Assembly: GCA_026018925.1 (NCBI GenBank)
Contig: JAKSZU010000002.1
Span: 51,263,337 to 51,327,336 of the forward strand
Direction: 5' to 3'
Source of the DNA: Tupaia tana
Taxonomy: Eukaryota > Chordata > Mammalia > Scandentia > Tupaiidae
DNA length: 64,000 nucleotides
The translations under genes and the position numbers were made by a program. Below the pieces are notes generated by a model. The model was given only the letters and a program-made list of their open reading frames with translations, had not been told where the DNA came from and ran no database searches. Shown here piece after piece: positions 46,666-57,450 of the stretch. Each line of letters starts with the position of its first letter. Positions within the stretch are counted from its first letter, which is position 1.

Positions 46666-46743
46666 AGTTAACATGGTTCTTGTCTGGATAGATGGGAAAA
46701 CTCAACCAGTTAAGCTTGGCTATTTAAAACTGGAAACTTTTTT

Positions 46744-46998
46744 GGCCTAGCCTAGTGGCACAGTCAGTAGCTAACTCAACTGCAGTGCTGGAAGCCACCT
46801 GGCTGACCATGGGTTTGGATTCCAATGTTGGCCTGAAAGCACAATGGGCGCACTCATGAGTGCCCAGTATCCTGAAAACCTGGAGGGTTGAGGAAAGGGA
46901 TCACAGCATGACAAGACCCTGTGGAGGCTGCTTCTCTATCTCTCTCCCTCTTTCTCGGGCACATGCTCTCTATCATGAGTAAAATTAACTTTAAGAAA
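46744..46998 (+). mobile_element. tRNA-SINE, old divergent long form
   Basis: GCCTAGTGGCACAGTCAGTA head, ACCTGGCTGACCATGGG, GTTGGCCTGAAAGCACAATG junction, GGGATCACAGCATGACAAGA, CT tract and ATGCTCTCTATCATGAG end. TGGAAACTTTTT before and TGGAAACTTT after form the TSD. Confidence 0.7.
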
Positions 46999-47454
46999 AA
47001 TGGAAACTTTCTCCATCTAACTTACTCAGAAATAAAATAGAAACATAAATGTTCTTAAATTGCACATTCAAGTCTTCTAAGGCCCACAGCACCAAAATAT
47101 GAATGATAAACTAGATTTCAGTTGAGCAAGAGTGCCATCTAGTGCTCAAAACAGCTATAAACTGAATTCAGGGTACATTTTAAACAGTGTGAAGACAAAA
47201 GAAGAAAAAAAACCTACAAATGCAAAATCCATTCAGAGAAAATCTTAACAATCAACAGCCAAAGTCTTCGAAAGAAAGGTAATTCTAAAACAAAAATCAA
47301 ATAATTGCAGATCTTAAAATTAGTATATATTATATTAGAGAAAACTTCTAAGAGTATACTGAAGTTCTACTTATAATTAAGGTCATTCTTCTATAAAAAG
47401 AAAATTGTGTATTGCACTTGTTTACTTTTTAATGACATGGATTTGGCTTTCTTA
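46999..47454. other. Noncoding interval, nothing recognised
   Basis: A/T-rich DNA with no gene or repeat identified. Confidence 0.4.
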
Positions 47455-47472
47455 TAAAAAATACGTGAACTC

Positions 47473-47746
47473 GGGACCAGCAGTTAGGGTAATGGTTATG
47501 TCGCTGGACTCCCACGTAGTCGACCGCAGTTCGAGTCCCGGACCCGGCGGCTTAAACTCACGCCGGGCGCGTGTGCGTGCGTGCCCAAGATCCCGAGAGG
47601 AGAATGGAGGAGAAGGGATTGCGGCGTGGCCATCCCCCCTGGGGGGTGATTTCCTGCTTTCTATCTCTCTGTCTCTCTCTGTCTGTCTGGCGAGCGTACG
47701 CGCCCTATAGCAAAAACCTCTCCAAAAAAAGAAAAGAAAAGAAAAA
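47473..47746 (+). mobile_element. tRNA-SINE long form (L), young copy
   Basis: Near-identical to the copy at 37251-37521, including TTTCCTGCTTTCTATC. The TSD AAATACGTGAACTC lies just before it and at about 47748-47761. Confidence 0.96.
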
Positions 47747-47833
47747 AAAATACGTGAACTCATCATAGAAATTTTGGAAAAATGCAGAAAAGTATAAACC
47801 ACTACCAAGAGAGAACACAGTGTTGGACACATA

Positions 47834-47965
47834 CAAGGGATCTTCCAAAAGTTAATGGAAAATGCATATTATGAAAAAAACTATGCATGGATTTCAAATT
47901 TTTTTTTGCACCCAAACAAACCAGAAATTTAATTCCATTTTCCATAAATTTTTGAAGTGTTCTAA
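47834..47965. mobile_element. 130-bp mariner-like MITE, second family (copy 2)
   Basis: The best copy: CAAGGGATCTTCCAAAAGTT at one end and AATTTTTGAAGTGTTCTAA at the other, flanked by TA. Sub-terminal inverted repeats include TTAATGGAAAATGC and CATTTTCCATAAA. Confidence 0.78.
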
Positions 47966-48157
47966 TACATATATGTATGTATATCCTTTCCTAGATTTAA
48001 AATATATATTAAAAAGTTATTTAATCTTAATAAAATATTTAGCCAAGATACTAAAATTAAATTAGAAATTATAAATAACTTTTTTTTTCTTTTACTAAAA
48101 TCAGTAATGTTCACTATAGCCGAATCTCAACTTAATATTGTATTAGTGGGGTAAGAA

Positions 48158-48413
48158 CTTTTTTTAATTTTGCTATAGGGCATGTGTGCTTGCTGGAAAG
48201 AGATAGTGGTAGGGGAAGTGGGAGGGAGTGGGAAAGCACCCCTAGGAGACATGGCCATGCTGCAACCCTTCTCCTCCATTCTCCTCTCTGGATTTTGGAC
48301 ACACACAGACACATGCTTGGCATGTTTTTCAAGCCACCAGGCCCAGGACACAAACAGTGCAGTTGGTCATGTGGGATCTAGCTACCCTAACCACCATACC
48401 ACTGGCTTAGCCC
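48158..48413 (-). mobile_element. tRNA-SINE long form (C)
   Basis: GCTATAGGGCATGTGTGCTT, purine tract, CCCCTAGGAGACATGGCC, and head complement GGTCATGTGGGATCTAGC to CCACTGGCTTAGCCC. Confidence 0.88.
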
Positions 48414-49195
48414 AAGAAGATAATATTTTTAATTGCTATCAGTTGTGTAATCATTTTATGTGACTCTACAATAGCTTAAATCCATAAGGATTAGGGCCTA
48501 TAAAATGAAAAAAAGATAAAATTATTTTACCTGTTCCCTTACAGATACCAGTAAAGTGATGGATAAGTATACCAACCTTATTTTGGGAGTTCTGAACAGA
48601 AATTTAGACTTGTAAGATATTTAATTTCATTCAATTCTCAAGTTATTTACTTGAGAATGCTCTTGACAGTTTCGGGATTTGTTTTTAATTCCCCTTTCCC
48701 CCATATCATAGATACAGATTTGATTCATGGCCCATGAGGTAAATATTGAATAATGAAAATAAAGCTGTCTGCCACTTCCTACCTTTTGGACAAATGCTTG
48801 TTTTACTTATAAGGCAAAGAATGATAAGTAGAAAAATTCCTGGGTTTGCATGGAAGAGAGGAGAGTCATGAGGAAGGGAGACGAAAAAGATGGAGAAGCT
48901 CCTAGAGGCAGGCAAGCCTCTCCCACTGAGGTTTGTAAGTCCCACCTGGTGAGGGGTCAGGGCCTAGGGAAGGGCACCCATTGGCCAGGCAGGCATGAGG
49001 CTCCTTTATCTGTATACTGGTTGCAGGGGTAGGGAGAAGCCAAGCTCACATTATCACTTGCTGGAGTGCACTCCCTTCTGGATAATAATGAGGTTCCTGA
49101 GCATATACCCTAAATCACAAACTCTCTTCATAACATGCAGAAAGGCCCCTTCCTCCCAATCTCCAGGAGACAGGTCTTATAGTAGGCTGCTTTTA
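48414..49195. other. Noncoding interval, nothing recognised
   Basis: Unique-looking. The 48850-49100 part has higher G+C but no recognised repeat or frame. Confidence 0.4.
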
Positions 49196-49206
49196 AAATA
49201 GTTCCC

Positions 49207-49419
49207 AGGGCCAGCAGGTGGAATAGTGGTTAGGGTGCTGGATTCGCACATGGCCAACCATGGTTCAAGTCTTGGACTTTATGGCTTGCTATTTCACTTT
49301 CCCTCTGTGTCTCTCTCTCTCTGTCTCTCTGGTGAGAGCATATGACCTGTAGCAAATTTAAAAAATAATAATGATTAATAAAATTAAATATTTCTTTAAA
49401 TATGAATGAATGAATAAAT
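49207..49419 (+). mobile_element. tRNA-SINE short form (S), inserted by the MLT1 edge
   Basis: GGGCCAGCAGGTGGAATAGT head, TATGGCTTGCTATTTCACTT junction, then GTGAGAGCATATGACCTGTA and GCAAATTTAAAAAATAA tail. AAAATAGTTCCCA before and AAAATGGTTCCCA after form the TSD. Confidence 0.88.
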
Positions 49420-49422
49420 AAA

Positions 49423-49950
49423 ATGGTTCCCAATAATCCCCACTTCCTGGTAAGTACTCCCTTGTGCAGCCTGCTCCTCTTGACTGAGGACTGGACCTAG
49501 GGGCTGTCTTCTAATAAAAAGATTAAGGCAAAAGTGATGGGATGTCTCTTCCAAGATTAGGTTATAAAGACTGACTTCTGTCTTGCTGGCACTCTTTCTC
49601 TTGCTGGTATTCTTTCTCCGGCTCTTCTCATATGCCTACTCCAGGCAGCAAGTAAAGAGACCCACATAGCAAGGAACTGAGGAAAGCCTCCAGTCAACCA
49701 CCAACAAGAAACTGAGGCCTTCAACCTACCAGCCCTTGAGGAACTGAACCCTCCCAGCAATCATGTGAGTGAATTCAAATATATTCCCAATTTGAGCTTC
49801 AGATGAAATCAGTCCTAGCAGACACATTACCTGCAGCCCCATGGAGATCCTGAAACAGAAATCCCAGATAAGCTGTTGTCAGATTCCTAACCCATACACA
49901 TTGTGAGATAATAAATGTGTATTGCTTTAAATCACCAGATTTTTAATGAA
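49423..49950 (+). mobile_element. MLT1-type MaLR LTR
   Basis: AATAATCCCCACTTCCTGGT, TACTCCCTTGTGCAGCC, CAAGATTAGGTTATAAAGAC, AGCAAGGAACTGAGGAAAGC and TGTGAGATAATAAATGTGTA follow MLT1 order. Solo LTR, no coding part. Confidence 0.8.
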
Positions 49951-50324
49951 ATGATAACTAATTTAATTGTTAAAGAAAAGTTCTTTAAGTCTACCAGAGG
50001 GACCATACCCTCAGGGTCTTTGCCCTTGGTATGTAGCAGCCTTCACACTCACCATCTAAGCCTGGACCCTGCTTCTTCTCTTGGTACAACTAGCACTTTT
50101 TTGTGAGTTTACGGATTAGGTCTTCCCCAGTTCACCTGCATGGTCTTTCTGTCCCATCTAAGGGCTTCTGCACCTTCCCCAACATCTGAAATAAATAATA
50201 GAACATCTGAGCAAACTTCATAGTTCTTTGCTTCAGTGCTCAGACCAGCTTAGAAGTATATGTGGTTTTTTAAATATTAAAGTGATTCTATGTATTATTA
50301 ATTTTATTGTTTTCACTATTGCTT
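49951..50324. other. Noncoding interval, nothing recognised
   Basis: No gene or repeat identified in this 370 bp. Confidence 0.4.
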
Positions 50325-50590
50325 TTTCTTAAATTTTATTTCCTGAGAGAGAGAGAGAGAGACATAGCACTACCCCCTCCCCCCACAGGGTCTTTCAATG
50401 CCATGATCCACACTTGTATTCAATCAGTCCCAGAGCATGAGTAAGCATTGGCTTAGTATATTCAGAGCTCTCTGGAGCTGAACTAGGTACCTTCCCGTGT
50501 GGAACTGCCTTTCAGAGCATTGTGTGTTACTGTTGTGCCAGTGTCTGGACCCCACGCTGCAGTTTTTGTTTACTATTTACCAACTGGTAA
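50325..50590 (-). mobile_element. D-family SINE
   Basis: On the minus strand: GACACTGGCACAACAGTAAC, ATGCTCTGAAAGGCAGTTCC, ACACGGGAAGGTACCTAG, GGCATTGAAAGACCCTGTGG, a CT tract and GGAAATAAAATTTAAG. Confidence 0.65.
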
Positions 50591-52211
50591 AACATTTTAG
50601 TATTTTAACAAATATTGCTACACCACTTATTAGGTAAACAGCAGTCCTGGTTTATGGTGTGAGGTTAACTCATTAAGCAAGATTCAAGATCATTATTCTA
50701 CTTCCTTTCAATGAGTTTTAAAATGGAGTGTATGAATTTGAATGCCACATATAATGACATTCCAGGGAAATATCAATTAGCTAGTGTCATTTTTACAACT
50801 TCCTTTAGCCATCTCAATCTTTAAAGTACCGGTATCCCTCCAGGGGAACTGCAACACTGTAGTGAGAAGGAGCTCTGACAAAAGTTATAGTTACACGTTC
50901 ATATGTGCACTGACAGATGGTGCAAAGGAGATAAAAGGGGGTCACAAAAAGGAAACAAAAATGAGGCCGAAACTTGGTCTGCAGGAAAGAACAACAGAGC
51001 ACTAATTACTTCCAGCCAGCCACCAGAGGTTTGGTTTCAGCATGTGGGGGATAGAAGCACTTGAGACTTCTATGAGTGAACAGATGAGCTGAGAATAAAA
51101 GTTCATCTGAATAGTTCATCTGAAAAGTTCATCTGGAAAGTTCATTATTATATTAAAACTCATCTGCTGTTTTCTCTATTATTCCAACCCATCCTGATCT
51201 TTCCTGACTCTGGATTACTGTAACACTCTATAAATCATAATTTTCCCACACTGATTTTATATTGTCTTAACATATATGTAACATAATCTCATTGCAATAT
51301 ATACACACAAACAGATCACAGACTTAGGAATCAGACATGCCTCCTGACCTCCAATATTCCCTATCTAAGTTATTTCATCTTTTGGGGGGTCTATTTTCTT
51401 TTCTATAAAATGTAGGCATAAAATTTGAGACTGCAGGAAGGTGGGCTATCAAAGAAAGTGCTTAGTTGTGTAAATTCTTTCAAATATGAATGAAAATCCC
51501 ATACATAAAAAGGTAACAGCAAGAACTGTTTTGCAGATGTAGGGTGACCCTACGTGCCCAGACAGTGTCGCCAGCAGTTGCAGCCCCTCTGGAAACCCTG
51601 GGGCCCAAGGAAGGTAGGGAGGCTGCAAGTACCCCTTCCCTTCTCTATGAGAAAGCCTGGCTTCTGAGCAGTTTGATTCCTCAGCTAAATAAACCTAAGA
51701 CTTAATCTAATTGTATAGGGATGGGTGAACGTGTATTTGTATTCTTGTTTTGTTTGAGACAGATCTCTTCCTCAAACTCTTTTAACCACTGAAATGCTGC
51801 CTGGCTCGAGGAGAACACTCAATAAAATTAGGTAACTATTAATAGTTATTACTATGAAAAGAAAAATTTAAATCACCACTAATCCCATTTTCAAAACAGA
51901 ACTGTGGTTAATATTTTGGTACATGAGAGTTCCCTGACTATCTTTCCGTCTATAAAAATATATTTTGAATACTGTTTTAAACCTTTTTTCACTTAAATAT
52001 ACAATTTTTTTCTTTTCTTTTAATAGGTCTTAAAACAATGTTCAGTAACTACAACAGCCCTTAATATACATAATTTAATTGATCCCCTATTACTGGGTAT
52101 TTAGATTACCTACTTCTATATAAGATATATATAGATAATATATAGTAAATAGCACTATAGTGATTATTCTTATACATAAATTTTTTGAGATGATTTCCTA
52201 TAAGTGGAGTT
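50591..52211. other. Mostly unique noncoding interval
   Basis: Contains a MIR fragment at 51310-51450 and a higher-G+C stretch near 51530-51670. No gene supported. Confidence 0.4.
51310..51450 (+). repeat. MIR fragment
   Basis: GACTTAGGAATCAGACATGC, CTATCTAAGTTATTTCATCT and TTTCTATAAAATGTAGGCAT follow MIR order on the plus strand. Confidence 0.55.
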
Positions 52212-52228
52212 ACTATGTACATACTTTT

Positions 52229-52369
52229 TTTTTGGAGAGGCTTTTTGCTATAGGGCGCGTGTGCTCGCCAGAAAGACGGAGACAGAGAGATAGAAAGCAA
52301 GAAATCACCCCCCAGGGGGGATGACCACACCGCAATCCCTTCTCCTCCATTCTCCTCTCGGGATCTTGG

Positions 52370-52401
<32 letters not shown>

Positions 52402-52501
52402 GCCCGCCCGGCGTGAGTTTAAGCCACCAGGTCTGGGACGCGAACCGTGGTTGACTACATGGGAGTCCAGCGACATAGCCATTATGCTAACTGCTGGTCC
52501 C
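52229..52501 (-). mobile_element. tRNA-SINE long form (L) with internal (CA)n
   Basis: Complete copy ending GCTAACTGCTGGTCCC. A (CA)n run of about 11 units lies at 52376-52398 in the body. The perfect 17-bp TSD ACTATGTACATACTTTT lies at 52212-52228 and 52502-52518. Confidence 0.96.
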
Positions 52502-52769
52502 ACTATGTACATACTTTTAAAGCTATTGACTAATATTCAGCCTGCTTCTAGAAAGGCTGGCTGTATGATACACTTGCCCACCACAAGCTGGACTACTGTA
52601 AACAAACTGCCATGAAATTTTACATTCCTAGCTACAGTATTATTTATAAATCTTTTTCTCTAAATCACAACAATTTTAAGGGCAGTGGTTGTCTTCTACT
52701 TTGTAAAACTATCCCCTCCCCCAGTGTCAGAATAGTGTCAAACACAAAGATTTTAACTGAATACTTTTT

Positions 52770-53006
52770 GAAAAGGTTTTTACCATAGAGAATGTGTGCT
52801 TGCCAGAGAGAGGGTCAGTGACAGGGAAAGAGAGAAATCACCTCCCCCAGGGGGGATAGTCATGATGCAATCCCTTCTCTAATCTTCTGGGATTTTAGGC
52901 ACGTGTATGTGCCCAGTATGATTTTCAAACTGCCAGGTCTGGAATTCAAACTGCAGTTAACCACATGGAAGTCCAGCACTTAAACCACCATACGACCTAC
53001 TGGCCC
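52770..53006 (-). mobile_element. tRNA-SINE long form, head-to-head with the next
   Basis: TTTTTACCATAGAGAATGTG, purine tract, CCCCCAGGGGGGATAGTC, and head complement CATGGAAGTCCAGCACTT to GACCTACTGGCCCC. CTGAATACTTTTT before and CTGAATTCTTATTTT after are TSD-like. Confidence 0.85.
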
Positions 53007-53040
53007 CTGAATTCTTATTTTTTAAAAAGCATACTAATTT

Positions 53041-53290
53041 GGGACCAGTAGTTAGTGTAATGGCTATATCGCTGGACTCCCATGTAGTCAACTGCGGTTC
53101 ACGTCCCGGACCCGGTGGCTTAAAACTCACGCCGGGCGCGTGTGCATGCGTGCCCAAGATCCCGAGAGGAGAATGGAGGAGAAGGGGTTGCAGCGTGGCC
53201 ATCCCCCCTGCGGGGTGATTTATCGCTTTCTGTCTCTCTGTCTGGTGCGCGCACACGCCCTATAGCAAAAACCTCTCAAAAAAAAAAAAA
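53041..53290 (+). mobile_element. tRNA-SINE long form (L), head-to-head with the previous
   Basis: Complete copy. AAAAAGCATACTAATTT at 53024-53040 and AAAAAGCATACTCATTT at 53291-53307 form the TSD. Confidence 0.95.
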
Positions 53291-53307
53291 AAAAAGCATA
53301 CTCATTT

Positions 53308-54878
53308 TAGCTTTAGAGAAGTCGGGTACACAGATGCTATGGTATTTAGGAAACAACTTTGTTATTAAGTATTTCAGCGACAACAGCAAAAGGAACTAAT
53401 TATAATTTTGTTTCTTTCCAGTCAATGATATAATTGTCACATGAAAATGAAAGGATATTTACATCAAAGTTTGAATTATCATATATTACTATACATCTAC
53501 TTCCAAATTCAAAGGAGCTGCTATTAAAAACTAGTGTAGATTGGAATTACTTCTTTATCTAAATAATTACCATTTAGGGACTAATAATGAAATACACTTC
53601 TCACTGCTTAGTGGAAGAGCCAAACAAAATTCTAGCCTCAAATTTTTGCTTAGAAAATTATTTTCTATGTTAAAAAAAGGAAACAAAAGGATTTGCATGA
53701 CATTTATATTCTAGTACTCATATGGAATCAATCAGGCAAGATATGTTTATATCTTCAACATTTAAGGAAGATAAACTAAGTTTTAATGTAGTATTTAGAA
53801 GTAAAGCAAATGTAATCACTTGTTAACAGTTATCATTGATTAAGGAAATATATAGCATTTCAATTTTTTCCCATCTTTTTTGACAAGGTCAGTTGGCAAA
53901 ACCACTTTGTTTCACCATGTTATAATAGATTTTTAATGTACATGCCACAACTCTGAACTAACAAGTGGTAAGCAAAAGCATATAAAATGGCACATACATT
54001 GTGAGTTTGAAAATATATTGTGCTTAATGGTACAGTTATAATAGGAGTTTAAAAATAGAAAGAAAATATCAATGAAGTATTTTAAAATATAATGGAAATA
54101 TGTATATGCATAAAAATATCTCAACAATTATGTTAGTTTGGGTACCCAGTTCAAATTGGGTAACTTCTTAAAATCATTACATAACTTAGGTAAGCTCACA
54201 GTTTTAGAAATCAAGATAAAATGTTCCAATTTAAACAGAAAAAGTTGAATTACAGAAATGACATGGAAAAAAAGTACTTTTCTACATTGCTCAAACACAA
54301 ACCTTTATAATTCTAATGACAATTTTCCAGAATAACTGAATAAAAGAATCCAAAAACTTTGAAGTATGCATGGGGGACATACAGATGGAAAAATGATTTC
54401 TATAGGAGCTCAATGTTATTATACAATCTGGGACTTGATTTCTAAAAGGACAATTGAGGTCCCTTTACTTTCTGGCTGTAAACAACTTGCTGTATGACAT
54501 GTAATGCAATACCATATTTTGGGAGATTTCAAACAGTCATAATCCACAGGAAAAATACTCAACACTCCTACGCTATTTTTTTAAGCCCACAATAGTGCAG
54601 TCTTTCAGCTACAAAGCTAGAAGCCAGCTATAAAACCAGTACTTTTCCACTAGAGTTACTTGTGGGGCGGGGAAGGGGACGTTCAGCCCTGCAAACGTTA
54701 GGGTCTAAAATAAGATCATTGCAAGGAGTTACTACAACACTGGCATTGCCAGCACTGTCATGGCAACAATGAGCCAGCTAGAGAATACTCTTTCAGCATT
54801 CAAAGCTAATCTTAAGTCTATTACTCATGGAAATATACCAAATTTTCTTTTAGGTAGTGCATTAAAGAAATCATCCTA
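53308..54878. other. SINE-free A/T-rich noncoding interval
   Basis: About 1.6 kb with no repeat family recognised and no supported gene. Confidence 0.45.
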
Positions 54879-54897
54879 CTTGGAATCTCTCTCTCTC

Positions 54898-55079
54898 TCT
54901 TTTTTTTATGAGTTATTTATTTATTTTATTTCATTTGTTGTTATTATTATTATTATTTTTAATTTGACCAAAGAGAGAGAGAAAGGGAAAGTGAGAAAGC
55001 AAGTGGCCAGGTCCAGGACTCGAACCAGTTGGCCACATGGGAATTCCAGCACCTTTAACCACCATGCCATCTGCCGACC
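54898..55079 (-). mobile_element. tRNA-SINE short form (S)
   Basis: A T-rich start and TTTAATTTGACCAAAGAG, then AGAAAGCAAGTGGCCAGG and head complement CACCATGCCATCTGCCGACC. CTTGGAATCTCT before and CTTGGAATCTCTT after form the TSD. Confidence 0.9.
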
Positions 55080-55254
55080 CTTGGAATCTCTTAACGTAAA
55101 GATACGTCCTTTAGACACCTTATTTCCAGGATCACAGGTCCACAAACTCCTGAATAGGCTGAAATTTATAATGACAAAATAATGAAAATTACACATCACT
55201 GTGAGACACAGATTCAGTAGGCCTCAAATGCAATTTTAAGATAGGTCAGGATTT

Positions 55255-55578
55255 TGGGCCAGCAGATGGCATTGCTATTACATCACTGGACTCCCACGTG
55301 GCTGACTGTGGTTTGGGGACTCGAAACCAGTGACTTGAAATGCAGGCCGGGCATGTGTGCATGCCCAAGATCTGTGCGTGCTAAGATCCATGTGTGCCCA
55401 AGATCCCAGGAGGAACTGAGAGAATGGAGGAGAAGGGATTGTGGTATGGCCAACCCCTTTGGGGGTGATTTCTCACCTTCCCTCTTATTGTCTGTTTCTC
55501 TCTGGCAAGTGCATGCACCCTAAAACAAACAAAAACCAAACAAACAAAACTCTACAAAAATAAATAAATAAATAAAGG
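55255..55578 (+). mobile_element. tRNA-SINE long form (L), enlarged body
   Basis: GGGCCAGCAGATGGCATTGC head. The CCCAAGATC body motif appears repeatedly (CCCAAGATCTGTGCGTG, CTAAGATCCATGTGTG, CCCAAGATCCCAGG), which lengthens the element. The tail is CAAA/TAAA-rich. GGTCAGGATTT before and GGTCAGGGTTT after form the TSD. Confidence 0.88.
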
Positions 55579-55671
55579 GTGGTCAGGGTTTAAGTAAGAA
55601 TCTGATATGCAACTTAATAATACTGAGAATGTGACTTTCCCTAAAAACAGCAAAGTTTTAAGTTTCTTTTT

Positions 55672-55970
55672 TTTGGAAAAGTTAATATATTCTGTTAGGA
55701 ATCTCCTATTATCGCTTCTCGGTCTTTTGGCTAAGATCATGGGTGGAGTCTTTTATTAAATTTTTATCCAGATAGTGCTTTCCAATGGCAAGAAGCATGA
55801 ACTTGCTGCATATCAAAGTCTGAGTTTACAGCCTGGCTTCTCCACTTACTAGCTATGATATCTTGGGCAAGTTATATAACCTATCTGGGCCTTGATTTTT
55901 CTTGATGCACAAAATGGGGATAATAACACCCACTCTTGCAATGTCATTGGAAAGACTGAATGAATTAATA
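55672..55970 (+). repeat. Inverted duplication, arm A (U2-like fragment + MIR)
   Basis: About 300 bp alignable with the complement of 56885-57185 along the whole length: AATATATTCTGTTAGGAATC, a U2-like fragment, ACTAGCTATGA and CCTATCTGGGCCTTGATTTT. The 55815-55970 part is a MIR. Homology also covers the non-MIR part, so this is not two independent MIR insertions. Confidence 0.85.
55711..55741 (+). pseudogene. U2 snRNA 5-prime fragment
   Basis: ATCGCTTCTCGGTCTTTTGG followed by CTAAGATCA matches the first 29 or so bases of U2 snRNA with one mismatch. Homology fades afterwards, so it is a truncated retrocopy rather than a functional snRNA gene. Confidence 0.8.
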
Positions 55971-56090
55971 TGCAGGGCCTTTAAAAAGGTCATGGAAATG
56001 CATATTATTAAATATCTAGGCATGGATTTCAAGGTTTTTATAACCAAAATAAACTCATTCTTTAATTCCACATTTTCTGAAGTTCTCTCA
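55971..56090. mobile_element. 120-bp mariner-like MITE, second family (copy 3)
   Basis: TGCAGGGCCTTTAAAAAGGT at one end and TTTTCTGAAGTTCTCTCA at the other, flanked by TA at 55969-55970 and 56091-56092. It lies at the end of arm A and is absent from arm B. Confidence 0.72.
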
Positions 56091-56884
56091 TATACGAAAA
56101 AAAAGGCTAAGAACTAGGATTGGCATACAGAATGCCTATTCTTATATTCAAAAGCATAAAGACTGCTGAAGATGATTTAAGAAAACTTGGTTCTGATCTC
56201 ATGGGACATTTTAAAGTGAACAGGAGAGTCTGCTGTTACCTTCGCCCCCTACACACTCACCCAAACTATTGGAGTTAATAAGTGGGGAGAGGCACGGGAG
56301 CTCAGGAGCCCCACAGACTCTGGCCACAAACTATACTGCAAATTCGAGAAATCAAATACGGTACAAAATCTCTCCGAGCCCTATCTATTACCTTGTCTGG
56401 GGTACCTTTTTAGCAATGTACTCTTTGTTTTGTTACTTTGTTCAAAATTATATCAAGCAGTCTGGGCTGAGCCAGCTATTCCTAGGAGTGAAAGGACTGT
56501 TTAGGGGACTTCCTGCGTAGTATGTCAGGCTCTCACTAGGGAGGCAAAGTAGGAGCGCTGATGTCCTCAGCAGACCGTCAAGGTAATCAGTCTCCGTAGT
56601 AAATAGCTTGTTTGGAGTTGTAGACACAGACCGACCAGATGCAGGTGAGTCAGTTGCTTACTGACCACACAGACAGACATGCCACCTCTTGCTTTCCTAT
56701 GTTATCAATATTTACCTCTAAAGACATATTTGAAAGTCAAATGTTTATGAGTAAAATAATAGACTAACATGATATAAGAGGACTCCAGTTCCCAGAGAAC
56801 TAAAATAATATTTATAAAATCTTTAATTATGGTTCTTAGAAGTGCTATTCCCCCTGGAATAAGGAGCATAGAACGTAAGTGAAA
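56091..56884. other. Unique CpG-enriched spacer between the inverted arms
   Basis: No repeat recognised. About ten CpGs lie in 56240-56640 (for example TATTCGAGA-like AAATTCGAGAAATC, CTCTCCGAGCC, GAGCGCTGATG). CAGGTGAGTCAG at 56642-56653 contains both a consensus-like splice donor (CAG|GTGAGT) and an AP-1 motif (TGAGTCA). Confidence 0.45.
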
Positions 56885-57185
56885 ACCAATTCATTCAGTC
56901 TTTACAATGACATTGCAAAAGTGAGTATTATTTCCCCTCATTTTGTGCCTCTAGAAAAATCAAGGCCCAGATAGGTTATGTAAGTTGCTGGAGGTGTCAT
57001 AGCTAGTAAAAGGGGCCAGGCTCTAAACCTAGGCCTTGAGAGTCCATGCTTTTTGCCATTAAAAAAGCACTATGGGAATAAAAATTTAGTAGAAAATTCC
57101 ACACATGATCTTAGCCAAAAGGCCAAGAAACAATAATATAAGATTCCTAACAGTGAAAATATATTACTTTCTTTTCCCAGAGACT
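56885..57185 (-). repeat. Inverted duplication, arm B (U2-like fragment + MIR)
   Basis: Complement aligns with 55672-55970, including CTGTTAGGAATCT, the U2-like part, ACTAGCTATGA and the shared CAATGTCATTG...AAGACTGAATGAATT end. It lacks the MITE found at the end of arm A. Confidence 0.85.
57104..57134 (-). pseudogene. U2 snRNA 5-prime fragment, inverted copy
   Basis: On the minus strand ATTGTTTCTTGGCCTTTTGG then CTAAGATCA, the same U2 5-prime segment as in arm A with different substitutions. Confidence 0.75.
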
Positions 57186-57267
57186 TGAGGAACCTTAAAG
57201 GCCTATTATGCCAGAGGGCTCCATTTCCCATCTCCCCCCCTGAGGGAAGGGGAAGGACAGAACACTG

Positions 57268-57450
57268 AGAGTTAACACTCACTGAGTGCTTACTGTGTTC
57301 CAGTAGGCTTACACAGCTCCTACCTCATTTAACCTTCATGACTCCGGGGGAACTGAGGCTTAAGGTTATGTAACTTGCCCAGAGTCACAGAGTTTAGCAG
57401 AGCAGGACTTAAACCAAGTGCAACTAACTCCACAGCCATGGTCATGACCA
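57268..57450 (-). repeat. MIR, reverse orientation
   Basis: Clear reversed MIR: CACTGAGTGCTTACTGTGTT, TACCTCATTTAACCTTCATG, GGGGGAACTGAGGCTTAAGG, AACTTGCCCAGAGTCACAGA, GCAGGACTTAAACCAAGTGC. Confidence 0.85.

Noticed and set aside
47473..47560. tRNA gene candidates with box A and box B
   Set aside because: All lie in SINE heads with broken tRNA stems, followed by SINE body and poly(A). None folds as a full tRNA by eye.
55711..55741. Functional U2 snRNA gene
   Set aside because: Only about 30 bases match; the Sm site and 3-prime stem-loops are missing and no snRNA promoter element is seen.
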